This document shows positions 48,675 to 59,416 of a DNA stretch of 64,000 nt, one piece after another. The position numbers and the translations under genes were made by a program. Below the pieces are notes generated by a model, which was not told the DNA's origin, searched no databases, and saw only the letters and a list, made by a program, of their open reading frames with translations. The stretch is from Pseudomonas sp. DC1.2 (GTDB taxonomy: Bacteria > Pseudomonadota > Gammaproteobacteria > Pseudomonadales > Pseudomonadaceae), in contig NZ_CP133782.1 of the NCBI RefSeq assembly GCF_034351645.1, positions 3,167,001 to 3,231,000 on the forward strand, in the 5' to 3' direction. Position 1 is the first letter of the stretch, and the number at the start of each line of letters is the position of its first letter.

Positions 48675-48738
48675 ATCGCGGGCAAGCCCATCCCCACACG
48701 GTGCGCATTGAACCTGTGGGGATGGGCTTGCCCGCGAT
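48675..48738. repeat. REP inverted pair (24-bp perfect arms)
   Basis: The 24-bp arms begin ATCGCGGGCAAGCCCATCCC and end with its exact reverse complement, with a 16-base loop (48699-48714). The unit GCGGGCAAGCCC is the widespread P. fluorescens REP core. It sits between the dksA-like gene (ends 48754) and the chemotaxis gene. RNA from either strand would fold into a very stable hairpin, which may serve as terminator or mRNA stabiliser. Confidence 0.9.
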
Positions 48739-48753
48739 CAGGGCGCTACGGAA

Positions 48754-49158
48754 TCAGGCCTGACGCTGGTGCTTATCGATTTGCTCGTGACGCTCTTGAG
48801 CTTCGATGCAGTACTTGGTGGTCGGGCTGATCAGCAGGCGCTTCAGGCCAATGGCCTCGCCGCTGTCGTCGCACCAGCCAAAGCTGTCTTCTTTGATACG
48901 TTCCAGAGCCTGCTCCAACTGCGGCAGCATGCGCTGGTCGCGGTCGATAGCATTCACCAGCCACGTGCGTTCTTCCTCAACCGACGCTGCGTCAGCCGGA
49001 TCGGCCGGAGTGTCGAGGCTTTCGATGGCAATGCGGTTCTGCTCAATGCGCTCGTGAGTTTCGATTTTCATGTTCTGCAACAGCTCGTGGAAAAAAGCAT
49101 GTTGCTCGGCATTCATGTAGTCATCCGCCGGCATGGCCAGCAACTTGTCCTTTGTCAT
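48754..49158 (-). CDS. DksA-like transcription factor with only two zinc cysteines (DksA2 type)
   Basis: 134 residues from ATG 49158. DksA proteins bind RNA polymerase through the secondary channel and act with ppGpp. The coiled-coil tip aspartates are D53 and D56 (DPAD). The C4 zinc finger of classical DksA is reduced to C96-S99 and C117-A120 (GWCDDSG and KYCIEAQ). Length and the Cys/Cys pattern resemble P. aeruginosa DksA2 (134 residues, zinc-independent), which replaces DksA under zinc starvation. I see no zinc-regulator (Zur) box in the upstream spacer. A second, four-cysteine DksA should exist elsewhere in the genome. Confidence 0.85.
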   Translation of the reverse strand: MTKDKLLAMPADDYMNAEQHAFFHELLQNMKIETHERIEQNRIAIESLDTPADPADAASVEEERTWLVNAIDRDQRMLPQLEQALERIKEDSFGWCDDSGEAIGLKRLLISPTTKYCIEAQERHEQIDKHQRQA

Positions 49159-49485
49159 TGATATCTCTATAAAAAAACGTGCATTAAGGCGAATTAGGGA
49201 GCGTTCCGGCGGACCTGAGTCGGCCCTCGGAAAGGCGCCGTTTATTCCAAGCGCCACCCGGCACTCAATTTACGAGGGGCGGCAGTCTAAGGCCGACTTG
49301 AGGCCTCAGCAACTGAAAAGACAACGAAAGTGCCCGACAAGGCCCGGAAAGTGCGCTATGGCAGCCTTTGTGGCGGTCATCGGAGTGCGTTTATAGCAAG
49401 AAATTCAATACAGCGGCTGTATATAGAAGACAAACGGCTACGCCACGCGGGTCAGGCGTGGCGCATTTTACGGTTTTGTCCGAAT
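49159..49485. other. Spacer with terminator-like hairpin of the ABC transporter operon
   Basis: 327 bases without a gene. The hairpin CGCCACGC-GGGTCAG-GCGTGGCG (49441-49463) lies 23 bp past the permease stop and can end the minus-strand transport operon, though no T-run follows. The left part must carry the promoter of the dksA-like gene. Confidence 0.5.
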
Positions 49486-50508
49486 TTAGCGCTTGAGTTT
49501 GCGTTTATTGCGGTACTGGTCGATGACGACCGCCACCACAATAATCAAACCCTTGATGATGTCCTGGATATAAGCATCCACGCCGACAAAGGTGAACCCG
49601 CTGGCCATCACCCCCAGAATCAACGCGCCGATCACTGTGCCGGTGATGCGACCTACGCCGCCCGCCAGGCTGGTGCCACCAATGACTGCGGCCGCAATCG
49701 CATCCAGTTCATATGACATGCCCATCCCGGCTTGCCCGGTCGCTGCCCGCGCCGACGCAACCACCCCGGCGAGGCCAGCGAGTAACCCGGCGATGCTGTA
49801 GACAATCACCAGATGACGCTTGACGTTGATTCCGGACGTGCGTGCCGCCTGCATATTGCCGCCAATGGCGTAGGTGTATTTGCCGTATTTGGTGTAGCGC
49901 AGGGCGATGTGGAAAATCACCGCCACCACCAGGAAAATGACTACCGGCATGGCGCCATGGCCAATGGCGGTGTAGGAGTCGGACAGCATGCTGACCGGTT
50001 GGCCTTCGGTGTAATACCGCGCCAGACCGCGAGCGGAGACCATCATCCCAAGGGTGGCGATAAATGGAGGAATGCCGGTGACAGCGATAATGCTGCCGTT
50101 GATTGCCCCCGCCAGCAACCCGACCCCAAGGCCAGCGATCACGGGAATCCACACGGGCAAATCGGTCAAGGACGGAAACACCGCCCGGGCGAAGTCCGAC
50201 GTCTGCGCCAGGCTGGCGGCGATCATCGCCGACAGCGCCAGCACCGACCCTGAAGACAGGTCGATACCGGTCGTGATAATCACTTGGGTCACACCGATGG
50301 CCAGCAAGCCGATAATCGACACCTGCAAAATCATCAGCACCAGGCGCTGTGAGTTCATCAGGAAGCTCTGGTCGCGCACGATCCAGCCGAACACTTCAAA
50401 CACCAGGCCGATACCGATCAGCACCAGAAAGATACTCAGCTCGGTCGGAAAGCGCCGGCGACTCTTGACCGGTGCCGTTGCTGGTTTGTTTTCCAGTATC
50501 GCGTTCAT
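49486..50508 (-). CDS. Sugar ABC transporter permease (RbsC type), probable inositol system
   Basis: 340 residues from ATG 50508 with GTGAG upstream. It belongs to the BPD_transp_2 family with 8-10 helices and the motif GIDLSSGSVLALSAMIAASLAQ and AAVIGGTSLAGGVGRITGTVIGA, typical of ribose/inositol/galactose permeases. It is the last gene of the SBP-ATPase-permease set. Position next to the iol operon suggests myo-inositol, but other polyols are possible. Confidence 0.92.
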   Translation of the reverse strand: MNAILENKPATAPVKSRRRFPTELSIFLVLIGIGLVFEVFGWIVRDQSFLMNSQRLVLMILQVSIIGLLAIGVTQVIITTGIDLSSGSVLALSAMIAASLAQTSDFARAVFPSLTDLPVWIPVIAGLGVGLLAGAINGSIIAVTGIPPFIATLGMMVSARGLARYYTEGQPVSMLSDSYTAIGHGAMPVVIFLVVAVIFHIALRYTKYGKYTYAIGGNMQAARTSGINVKRHLVIVYSIAGLLAGLAGVVASARAATGQAGMGMSYELDAIAAAVIGGTSLAGGVGRITGTVIGALILGVMASGFTFVGVDAYIQDIIKGLIIVVAVVIDQYRNKRKLKR

Positions 50509-50565
50509 AACCACTCACCCTTCTTTCGCGTCGCTGGCAACAGCTGCAGCCACTGCCGGCATCAA

Positions 50566-52131
50566 TTAGTGAACCGAGGACATGCCCGAGGCCAATTGCA
50601 TCACCCGTTCCTGGGTCGCGTCATCGCGATCGAGGGTGCCCATCAGATCGCCCTCATGCATGACCATCACTCGGTCGCTCATGCCCAGCACTTCAGGCAG
50701 CTCCGAGGAAATCATGATCACCGCCATGCCTTCGCTGGCGAGATAAGCAATGAGCCGATAAATCTCAGCCTTGGCACCCACGTCGATACCACGAGTGGGC
50801 TCGTCGAGAATCAGGATGCGCGGGTTGGTCATCAGCCAGCGGGCCAGCAAGGCCTTTTGCTGATTACCCCCAGACAAGGTGTCGATGCACTGCTCCAGCG
50901 ACGGGGTTTTTACTCGCAGTTTTTTGCACATGTCTTCGCACAGCACCCGCAAGGCTTTCTGCTGGACAAAGCCGTGACCGGCGTAATGTGGCAACACCGC
51001 CATCTCCATGTTCTCCAGCACCGACAGGCACGGGAACAGGCCACTGAGTTTGCGATCCTCGGTCAGCAGGGCAAAGCCCTTCTCAATCGCCATGTGTGGG
51101 TCGGTGATGCGCACAACCTGGCCGTCGAGACGCATCACGCCACCGTCGCTGGGCGTGATGCCGAAAATCGCCTCGGCGACGTTGGTTCGCCCCGAGCCCA
51201 TCAACCCGGCAATCCCAAGGATTTCCCCGGCATGCAGGTCGAAGGAAACACCTTTGAAAATGCCGTCGAGCTTGAGGTCGCGCACAGACAGCAGCAGATC
51301 GCCGATCGGCTTCTCGCGAACGGGAAACAATTGGCTCAATTCGCGGCCGACCATCATCGAGATCAGGCTGTCGCCGTCCATGCTGTCAGCCCGTTGCAGG
51401 CCGATGTAGGCGCCATCACGGAACACCGCTACTTCATCGGCGATGGCGAACACTTCGTTCATTTTGTGGGTGATGTAGATGATGCCTTTGCCCTGACTCT
51501 TGAGGTCGGCAATGATCGAAAAAAGGTGGGCGACTTCCTTTTCGGTGATGGCAGAGGTCGGTTCATCCATGATCAGGATGTCAGAGTCGTAGGACACCGC
51601 CTTAGCGATTTCGACCATCTGCCGCTCGGCGATGCTCAGATTGCCGACGTGCTCCTCGGGATCGAGGTTGATCCGCAGACGCTCCAGCAGTTTGGCAGTG
51701 CAACGGTGCATTTCCCGGTGGTCAACCATGTGCAAGCCGTTGAGCTGCTCACGGCCGATCCAGATGTTCTCGGCAATGCTCATGTGCGGCATCAGATTAA
51801 GTTCTTGATGGATCATGGCGATCCCGGCCTGGAGCGCCGCCAAAGGCGTTTCGAAGGTCACCTTCTTGCCCCGCAGGCGCAGTTCACCGGCGTCCGGCTG
51901 GTAGATGCCGGCAATGATTTTCATCAGGGTCGATTTACCCGCGCCGTTCTCGCCCATGAGGGCAAGCACGGAACCGGGGCGCACCCGAAGCTGCACCTCG
52001 GACAAGGCCACCACGCCCGGAAAACCCTTGCTGACGTTGACGATCTCCAGCAGGTACGGCTCATCGACAGGTGTTGCGGTTGGCTGGATACCCACCAACG
52101 GGGCGCTCGAAGCAGTCGCTGAAGCGAACAT
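50566..52131 (-). CDS. Sugar ABC transporter ATPase (RbsA type), probable inositol system
   Basis: 521 residues from ATG 52131 with GGAG nine bases upstream. Two ABC cassettes: the first with Walker [10 protein letters not shown] and Walker [13 protein letters not shown], the second with the degenerate Walker [25 protein letters not shown] and [16 protein letters not shown], exactly the RbsA/MglA pattern. One polypeptide thus powers the transporter. The gap to the binding-protein gene is 70 bp and to the permease gene 57 bp. Confidence 0.93.
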   Translation of the reverse strand: MFASATASSAPLVGIQPTATPVDEPYLLEIVNVSKGFPGVVALSEVQLRVRPGSVLALMGENGAGKSTLMKIIAGIYQPDAGELRLRGKKVTFETPLAALQAGIAMIHQELNLMPHMSIAENIWIGREQLNGLHMVDHREMHRCTAKLLERLRINLDPEEHVGNLSIAERQMVEIAKAVSYDSDILIMDEPTSAITEKEVAHLFSIIADLKSQGKGIIYITHKMNEVFAIADEVAVFRDGAYIGLQRADSMDGDSLISMMVGRELSQLFPVREKPIGDLLLSVRDLKLDGIFKGVSFDLHAGEILGIAGLMGSGRTNVAEAIFGITPSDGGVMRLDGQVVRITDPHMAIEKGFALLTEDRKLSGLFPCLSVLENMEMAVLPHYAGHGFVQQKALRVLCEDMCKKLRVKTPSLEQCIDTLSGGNQQKALLARWLMTNPRILILDEPTRGIDVGAKAEIYRLIAYLASEGMAVIMISSELPEVLGMSDRVMVMHEGDLMGTLDRDDATQERVMQLASGMSSVH

Positions 52132-52201
52132 GATCAGGTACTCCATCAGCAAGGTCGCAGGCGCAACCTTGCGTGCTTATTGTTGTTATTGAACGGACTG
52201 A

Positions 52202-53128
52202 CTATTTAAACGTGTCGACGTTTTGCGGGGTGATCAAGCGGTATGGCACCCACACGGCCTGCTCAACCGGTTCGTTCTTGGCCATTCTCACCGCGGTGTC
52301 GATCGAACCGTCCGCTTGACCTTTCGCGTCCTGGAACACCGACACCGTCATGTTGCCTTTCTTGATCGCGTTCAAACCGTCCGGCGTACCATCGACACCG
52401 GCAATCAGCACGCTGCCCTTCTCAACGCCTGCCTGTTGCAGGGCCATCGCGGCACCAATGGCCATTTCGTCGTTGTTGGCCACGACCGCATCAAACTTGC
52501 GGCCCTGGGTCAGCCAGTCGTTGACCAAAGTCATGCCTTTATCGCGTAACCAGGTGCCGGTTTGCTCTTGCTCGATCTTGATGTTCGGGTACTTGGCCAG
52601 CACCTCTTTTACGCCTTTGGTGCGGTTGGTGGTGGAGTTGTTGGCGAGGTCGCCCAACAGAATCACGATGTCGCCCTTACCACCCATTTTTTCGGCCAGG
52701 TATTGCATCTGCATTTCGCCGGCTTCCAGGTCATTGGAAGCGACGGTCACCACGCCTTTTGGCAGCTTCAGGTCATCCGGGCGACGGTTGACGTAGACCA
52801 GCGGGATGCCAGCCTTGACGGCGGCTTCTGTGATTTTTTTGGTCGCCGCAGTATCAACGGGGTTGACCACAATGGCGTCGACCTTCTGGCTGATGAAGCT
52901 TTCCACTTGGCTCAGTTGCTTGACCACATCACTGCGAGCGTCTTCGAATTGCAATTTCACGCCATCGGGGTAGGACTTGGCTTTTTTGTCCATGGATTCG
53001 CGCAGGTAGGTCAGCCACGTGTCATCGAACTGGGACATGCTGACGCCGATCCTCATGTCGGCCAGGGCAGCGCCGCTGGCGAACATCAGGGACAGGGCAA
53101 GTGCGGTGAAACGGATCTGGGTCTTCAT
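52202..53128 (-). CDS. Sugar-binding periplasmic protein (probable inositol-binding)
   Basis: 308 residues. Sec signal (MKTQIRFTALALSLMFASGAALA) then a Peripla_BP_4 domain: MRIGVSMSQFDDTWLTYLRE, NPVDTAATKKITEAAVKAGIPLVYVNRRP and IAGVDGTPDGLNAIKKG. Aspartate and arginine residues in the hinge fit polyol binding. It is the first gene of the transporter set and is likely expressed at a higher level than the ATPase. myo-Inositol is suggested by context only. Confidence 0.9.
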   Translation of the reverse strand: MKTQIRFTALALSLMFASGAALADMRIGVSMSQFDDTWLTYLRESMDKKAKSYPDGVKLQFEDARSDVVKQLSQVESFISQKVDAIVVNPVDTAATKKITEAAVKAGIPLVYVNRRPDDLKLPKGVVTVASNDLEAGEMQMQYLAEKMGGKGDIVILLGDLANNSTTNRTKGVKEVLAKYPNIKIEQEQTGTWLRDKGMTLVNDWLTQGRKFDAVVANNDEMAIGAAMALQQAGVEKGSVLIAGVDGTPDGLNAIKKGNMTVSVFQDAKGQADGSIDTAVRMAKNEPVEQAVWVPYRLITPQNVDTFK

Positions 53129-53495
53129 GAAAAGTCTTTCTCCACATTTTTGTTGGTTTTATGGATAAGGCGTGACGCATTCAGTCAGCGGGCAAACGGA
53201 CAATCGGTGCGCCTGGAATACAGCAGACCAGGGCGCCGTTGCGTTCAACGCACAGCAAGCGGGTAACGAACAGGAACGAGGCGCGAGGCAGGTCGCGAAA
53301 GAGGTGTTGCACAAGACGTGGAACAGGCAGAACGCAGTGGACGGTTTTCATCGACAGTACCTGGCTTTTGATTCTTGTTTTTGGTTCGTCCTGCACCCGC
53401 TCAATGTTGACTTGAGCGAGATTGGACGTTGATCGTCGGCAACCTGGAAATGACTTTATTGGAAAATAATTTCTATATCAACTCATTTTAGAATT
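53129..53495. other. Spacer upstream of the transporter operon, with GAA/TTC-type symmetric sites
   Basis: No convincing gene; the 71-codon minus-strand frame inside has no ribosome site. Two small symmetric sites are seen near the right end: GAAA-ATAA-TTTC (53462-53473) and AGAATTTTATTCT (53490-53502, which overlaps the end of the next gene). These resemble regulator half-sites and could mediate inositol-responsive control of the transporter. Confidence 0.4.
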
Positions 53496-54548
53496 TTATT
53501 CTGTTTTCATTCCATGGCTGTCAAACGAGGTCAACTCCATCACTTCTCCGTGCTCGAAGCTGAGTCGTGCGGCGTCCAGTACGCGAGTGGTTGCCAGTGC
53601 ATCACGGGGCTCCACCGGCAGTGGGCCACCGCTCTGTAACGCGGTTTGTAGCTGCACATAGAACTGCTGCCAGCAACCCCGCTCGGAGGGCACGCGCTCG
53701 CGCACCTCGCCGTGTTCGAACCAGCCCCAACGCCGATGTTCTTCCACCCCCCAGCGTTCACCTTCAGATTGGGGTGACATCCCGGCCAGCGCCGAGGCTT
53801 CCTGCCCGTCCAGTCCATCGACGCTGTAGCAACCCTGAGTGCCAGTGACCCGAAAGCGCGGTCCCGGGATGTTTTGCAGGCAACTGCCGCCCAGGTGCGA
53901 GATCACGCCGCTGGCGTGGGTCAGGCACATAAAGAAACCGTTGTCGAAGACCTGATCTTTATCCAGGTAGTCCAGTTCGGCATAGACTTTTGCCACAGGA
54001 CCGAACAGCAGCAGCGCCTGATCCACCAGATGGCTGCCGAGATCGCGCAAAAAGCCGCCGCCGCTGGCGTTGTTCACTGAACGCGGCGAGTAGCGTTCGA
54101 CCCGCGACTCGAAACGAGTGATTTGCCCTAGCGCGCCCGACTCAATGAGTTTGCGCACGGTGAGGAAGTCCGAATCCCAGCGACGGTTCTGGTAGACGCT
54201 CAGCCGCACGCCCTGGCGTTCGGCCATGGTGATCAGGGTTTGCGCTTGTTGCGCATCGGCGGCGAACGGTTTGTCGCTGACCACGGCCACGCCGTGCTCG
54301 ATAGCATCGAGCACCAGCGCCGGTCGGCCCTTGAGTGGCGTGGAAATCACCAGCACATCGATTCCGGCCTCCACCAGTTGGCCAATGCTGTCGAATGCCG
54401 GCACGCCGGGGTGTTCGGTGACCAGCAACTGTCGGCGCTCCGCTGAGCGGGTGACCACACCGACAAACGTGGCGCCCGGCAAACTGCTAATCAGCGGCGC
54501 ATGAAAAAACCGGCCGCCATGGCCGTAACCGACAAGTCCGATACGCAT
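53496..54548 (-). CDS. Gfo/Idh/MocA family oxidoreductase (second inositol-type dehydrogenase)
   Basis: 350 residues from ATG 54548 with AAGGA upstream. Rossmann start RIGLVGYGHGGRFFHAPLI; the conserved lysine lies in VVSDKPFA; the catalytic Asp and His lie in GGGFLRDLGSHLVDQ. It is distinct from IolG in the same cluster and resembles scyllo-inositol or other polyol dehydrogenases, so it may widen the range of inositol isomers. It lies last in the catabolic run, downstream of the epimerase-like gene. Confidence 0.88.
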   Translation of the reverse strand: MRIGLVGYGHGGRFFHAPLISSLPGATFVGVVTRSAERRQLLVTEHPGVPAFDSIGQLVEAGIDVLVISTPLKGRPALVLDAIEHGVAVVSDKPFAADAQQAQTLITMAERQGVRLSVYQNRRWDSDFLTVRKLIESGALGQITRFESRVERYSPRSVNNASGGGFLRDLGSHLVDQALLLFGPVAKVYAELDYLDKDQVFDNGFFMCLTHASGVISHLGGSCLQNIPGPRFRVTGTQGCYSVDGLDGQEASALAGMSPQSEGERWGVEEHRRWGWFEHGEVRERVPSERGCWQQFYVQLQTALQSGGPLPVEPRDALATTRVLDAARLSFEHGEVMELTSFDSHGMKTE

Positions 54549-54566
54549 GTATACATTCCTTCTTTT

Positions 54567-54597
54567 GATCGTTCCCACGCGCTGCATGGGAATGATC
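54567..54597. repeat. REP-like palindrome in the inositol cluster, copy 1
   Basis: GATCGTTCCCACGC and GGGAATGATC surround a short core, making an imperfect palindrome. It fills most of the gap between two co-oriented genes, so its RNA hairpin lies inside the operon message. Confidence 0.7.
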
Positions 54598-54606
54598 GGT
54601 TACGGG

Positions 54607-55467
54607 TTATTGGCACAGTTCGCGGGTTACGCGCTCCAGCATCATCCGGTTGGACTCGTCCGGCCGGTCTTCCCAGGCGAACACCGAGACCGTGGCGATA
54701 CCGTCGAACTGGATGTCGCGCAGGGTGCCAAAAAACGCCTGCCAATCAACTTCGCCCTGACCGATGTCCAGGTGCTGATGCACGGTGGCGGTGACGCCTG
54801 GCGGGTTGACGATGTAGCGCAACCCCGAAGACGCCTTGTGGTTGTAGGTGTCAGCGATGATCAGGTGCGTCAGTTTCGAGCCGGCGTACTTGAGCATCGG
54901 GGCGACGTCACCGACGCCGTCGTCGTAGAAAAACGTGTGCGGCGCCGCGTAGAGGTAGTTGATCCAGTCGCGATCCAGCCCGCGGATGATGTCCACCGAC
55001 TCGTTGTTGCGCTCGCAAAAGTCATACGGATGCGCCTGGATATCGAGTTTGATGCCTTCGCGCTCAAATTCGGGCATCAACTCGTCCATGGAGCGCATGA
55101 ACTGGTTCTCGCACACCAGCGGGTTGTCCGACTGGCCGGTGAACTCGGTGTTGACCAGTTCGCAGTCCATTTCCACGGCGATCTGAATCGCCCGTTTCCA
55201 ATTGCGTACTGCTGCAACTCGCAATCCTTCATCGGCCGCCGCCCAGTGGTACATCGGTAACAGCGATGAGAGTTTGACCCCGGCGTCGCTCAGGACTTTG
55301 CGAAACTCCCTGATCCGCGCCTTGTCGACCCGTGGCGCTTTGTAAAACGGCAGGAAGTCTTCACGGGGCGACAGTTCGATGTGTTCGTAACCGAGTTCGG
55401 CGACCTTATCGACCATCTTGCCCAGGGACAGGTTGCGATACATGTAGGGGTCTAGTGCGATGCGCAT
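54607..55467 (-). CDS. Sugar phosphate isomerase/epimerase family protein (TIM barrel)
   Basis: 286 residues from ATG 55467 with GGGAGAG upstream. Xylose-isomerase-like TIM barrel: [60 protein letters not shown] and VSVFAWED are barrel-strand ends with likely metal ligands (Glu, His, Asp, Glu). It differs from IolE and IolI, which are also in the cluster. With the adjacent Gfo/Idh gene it may process an inositol isomer; the exact reaction is unknown. Confidence 0.85.
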   Translation of the reverse strand: MRIALDPYMYRNLSLGKMVDKVAELGYEHIELSPREDFLPFYKAPRVDKARIREFRKVLSDAGVKLSSLLPMYHWAAADEGLRVAAVRNWKRAIQIAVEMDCELVNTEFTGQSDNPLVCENQFMRSMDELMPEFEREGIKLDIQAHPYDFCERNNESVDIIRGLDRDWINYLYAAPHTFFYDDGVGDVAPMLKYAGSKLTHLIIADTYNHKASSGLRYIVNPPGVTATVHQHLDIGQGEVDWQAFFGTLRDIQFDGIATVSVFAWEDRPDESNRMMLERVTRELCQ

Positions 55468-55489
55468 TGGTTGCTCTCCCTCACCTGAC

Positions 55490-55526
55490 AATGATCATTC
55501 CCACGCGCAGCGTGAGAATGATCATT
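55490..55526. repeat. REP-like palindrome in the inositol cluster, copy 2
   Basis: Perfect outer arms AATGATCATTC/GAATGATCATT flank CCACGCGCAGCGTGA. It belongs to the same family as 54567-54597 and 1522-1551. It sits between the epimerase-like gene and iolG. Confidence 0.8.
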
Positions 55527-55533
55527 AAACGGA

Positions 55534-56577
<1,044 letters not shown>

Positions 56578-56587
56578 TCAGGGGCAA

Positions 56588-58519
56588 TCAGTACTGGCGG
56601 GCCTTGGCCAGTCGTTCGTTCAGCGTCTTGGCCACCGCGTCGGTGCGGGCGCTGGTGGAGACTTGCGCCACGCCGACCCGCCACCACGACAGGTATTTGT
56701 GAATCATCGTCTTGGGCAGAACCTTGATATCGATCAGCGTCGACACCGTCTGTAACCGCGCATCAGCCAGTGCTGCTTGCAGCGCTTCAACCGTATTCAC
56801 TTTGTAAGTCTTGCAGCCATAAGCCGCCGCACTCATGGCGAAATCCACGGGGACGAAACCGCCATCGAGCTTTCCTGTTTCTGGATTGCGAAAACGGAAC
56901 TCCGTGCCGAAGCTGTCCATGCCGTGTTCCATTTGCAGGTTGTTGATGCAGCCGAACGTCATGTTATCGAGCAGTACCACGTTGATCTTGCGTCGCTCCT
57001 GAATCGAGGTCGCCAGCTCCGAGTGCAGCATCATGTAGGAGCCATCGCCGACCAGCGCATAGACCTCACGCTCCGGTTCGGCGAGTTTCACGCCGAGAGC
57101 GGCGTTGACCTCGTAGCCCATGCACGAATAACCGTATTCGACGTGGTAGGTGTTCACGCCCTTACTGCGCCAACTGCGCTGTAAGTCCCCCGGCAGGCTG
57201 CCGGCGGCGGCAACGATCACCGCGTCGTCGGCCAGGGTTTCGTTGAGCACGCCGAGCACGCGGCTCTGAGTCAGGCAGGAACCGGTCAGCTCGATGAATT
57301 CGCGCAAGACTGCCGGGTCCATGTGGTCGTTGATTTCCGGGACAAAATCCTTGAATTGATAGTCGACTTGATAGAGCCGGTCGACCTCCTCCTCCAATTT
57401 CGCCTTGGCCTGGCGGGGTTGATCGCCCCAGCTTGAACGGTAATCACCCAGCGCTTCGCCCAGCGCCTGCAAACCGGTTCTGGCGTCTGCCAGCAGTTGC
57501 ACGCCGTCCAGTTTCAGGGCATCGCACGGGCTGATATTGAGGTTGAGAAACTGCACGTCCGGGTGCTGAAACAGCGACTTCGATGCCGTGGTGAAGTCGC
57601 TGTAGCGGGTGCCGATACCGATGATCAAGTCAGCTTCTCTCGCCAGCAGATTGGCCGCCAGGCAACCGGTCTCACCTATGCCACCGACGTTCAGCGGATG
57701 ACTGGACACCACCGCACTTTTGCCCGCTTGGGTTTCGGCGAACGGAATATCAAAGCGCTCGGCAAACGCCTGCAAGGCTGCGTTGGCACCGGAATACTTG
57801 ACCCCGCCACCGCAAATGATTAGCGGTTTGCGCTTGCCCTCGATGAGCGCCAACGCATCCCTCAGCATCGCGTCTGTGGCCGGGCGACGCTCGATACGGT
57901 GAACGCGTTTTTGCAGGAAATAATCCGGATAGTCATAGGCTTCGGCTTGCACGTCTTGCGGCAAGGCCAAGGTCACAGCACCGGTTTCGGCGGGATCGGT
58001 GAGCACGCGCATGGCGTGGATCGCGGCGCTCATCAGTTGCTCAGGACGGTTGATGCGGTCCCAGTATTTGCTCACCGCTTTAAAAGCATCATTGGTGCTG
58101 ATGCTGAGGTCGTGGAACTGCTCGATCTGTTGCAGCACCGGGTCCGGCTGCCGACAAGCGTAGACATCGCCAGGCAACAGTAACAATGGAATACGGTTGG
58201 CGGTGGCAGTCGCGGCAGCGGTCAGCATGTTCGCCGCGCCGGGACCGACCGATGACGAGCACGCGTAAATCTTGCGCCGCAGATGCTGTTTGGCGAAACC
58301 GATAGCGGCGTGAGCCATGCCTTGCTCGTTGCGACCCTGATGGACGATCAGGTCGCCGCTGTCCTGCTCCAGCGCCTGGCCCAGACCGAGTACGTTGCCG
58401 TGGCCGAAAATGGTAAAAAACCCGGCGACGAATTTGCTTTGAACCCCATCGACCTCGATGTACTGGTTATCGAGGAATTTCACCAAAGCCTGGGCCATGG
58501 TCAGTCGTGTTGTGGTCAT
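56588..58519 (-). CDS. iolD: 3D-(3,5/4)-trihydroxycyclohexane-1,2-dione hydrolase
   Basis: 643 residues from ATG 58519, with AAGG upstream; the open frame reaches 58570 but those codons have no support. It is a thiamine-diphosphate enzyme that hydrolyses the ring of the dione to 5-deoxy-glucuronate. The N-terminal PYR domain contains [14 protein letters not shown] and [22 protein letters not shown]; the C-terminal PP domain contains [12 protein letters not shown], the metal/TPP motif. It is near the 640 or so residues expected. Confidence 0.95.
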   Translation of the reverse strand: MTTTRLTMAQALVKFLDNQYIEVDGVQSKFVAGFFTIFGHGNVLGLGQALEQDSGDLIVHQGRNEQGMAHAAIGFAKQHLRRKIYACSSSVGPGAANMLTAAATATANRIPLLLLPGDVYACRQPDPVLQQIEQFHDLSISTNDAFKAVSKYWDRINRPEQLMSAAIHAMRVLTDPAETGAVTLALPQDVQAEAYDYPDYFLQKRVHRIERRPATDAMLRDALALIEGKRKPLIICGGGVKYSGANAALQAFAERFDIPFAETQAGKSAVVSSHPLNVGGIGETGCLAANLLAREADLIIGIGTRYSDFTTASKSLFQHPDVQFLNLNISPCDALKLDGVQLLADARTGLQALGEALGDYRSSWGDQPRQAKAKLEEEVDRLYQVDYQFKDFVPEINDHMDPAVLREFIELTGSCLTQSRVLGVLNETLADDAVIVAAAGSLPGDLQRSWRSKGVNTYHVEYGYSCMGYEVNAALGVKLAEPEREVYALVGDGSYMMLHSELATSIQERRKINVVLLDNMTFGCINNLQMEHGMDSFGTEFRFRNPETGKLDGGFVPVDFAMSAAAYGCKTYKVNTVEALQAALADARLQTVSTLIDIKVLPKTMIHKYLSWWRVGVAQVSTSARTDAVAKTLNERLAKARQY

Positions 58520-58569
58520 AACCGATCCTTCAATAAACGAAGAAACCTCTGTGGAACAGGGCATCTTCA

Positions 58570-59391
58570 TTAGCCTTGAGTTTTTTGCAGGTGATCCATG
58601 CTCGCGCCGATTGCCTGTTCGATATCCGCCAGACCCTGCACGCTGTCGGCAAACGGCTCGAACGACAGGTAGCCGCTGTAACCGCTGCCCAGCAAGGTTT
58701 CGATCTGCGCGGCGTTGCCAAGGATGTCGCCCTCACCCACCAGCACGCGGTGGCCGTCGCGGATGCTGTTGAGCGGCGCGTCGGCATCCTCGACACCCGA
58801 AATGTGCATCAGTCCGGTCAGCTCAGGGAAGAATTCCTGCTCGCTGGCCAGGTGATGGTGGAACGTGTCATGCACCAGCCGGAACACATCCAGCCCGCCG
58901 ACGGCTTTGATCGCGTCCACCGCTGTGCGCTTGCGGCGCAGCGAGCACTCTTCGAAACCCAGTGGTTCGATGAAACCGAGAATCCCGTGGTCACGCAGGA
59001 TGGGCGCCAACGCAGTCAACGCCGTGCGCAAACCCGAAGCGCGTTGCGCTTCGCCGCGCGTATCCGAACGGTCATTCAACGGGCACATAACCAGCCCCTG
59101 CGCGCCGCAATCACGGGCATACGCGGCAAGCTTCAAGGCCTGGGCACGGCGCTCGTCATTCCACACATCAAACGGGTACAACGCATTGATCGACAGCACG
59201 GTGATGCCTTTGGCCGCGCACAATTCACGCACCTTTTCAGGCGCGGTGCCGTCTTCGATCTCAACGCCTTTAAGGTCGTTGCGGATCTCGATGGCGTCGG
59301 CCTTAAGGCTCACCGCCAACTCGATGAACGCCGGCAGCGACAAACGGGGGGCGACCATACGGTTCAGGGCGAAACGCAGGGGCTTGCTCAT
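58570..59391 (-). CDS. iolI: 2-keto-myo-inositol isomerase
   Basis: 273 residues. IolI-type TIM barrel: [59 protein letters not shown] and YLSFEPFAD follow the order seen in the Bacillus enzyme, which interconverts 2-keto-myo-inositol and 1-keto-D-chiro-inositol. The metal-binding Glu, Asp, His and Glu are in these segments. It lies 51 bp from iolD and 26 bp from iolA. Confidence 0.9.
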   Translation of the reverse strand: MSKPLRFALNRMVAPRLSLPAFIELAVSLKADAIEIRNDLKGVEIEDGTAPEKVRELCAAKGITVLSINALYPFDVWNDERRAQALKLAAYARDCGAQGLVMCPLNDRSDTRGEAQRASGLRTALTALAPILRDHGILGFIEPLGFEECSLRRKRTAVDAIKAVGGLDVFRLVHDTFHHHLASEQEFFPELTGLMHISGVEDADAPLNSIRDGHRVLVGEGDILGNAAQIETLLGSGYSGYLSFEPFADSVQGLADIEQAIGASMDHLQKTQG

Positions 59392-59416
59392 TATTTTTGT
59401 TCTCCGCAGGGGTGAG

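Noticed and set aside
50569..52122. 517-codon open frame on the plus strand
   Set aside because: Antisense shadow of the sugar ABC ATPase, His/Gln-rich with no family resemblance.
53181..53396. 71-codon minus-strand frame upstream of the sugar-binding protein
   Set aside because: No ribosome site and no family features; the region is better read as a regulatory spacer.
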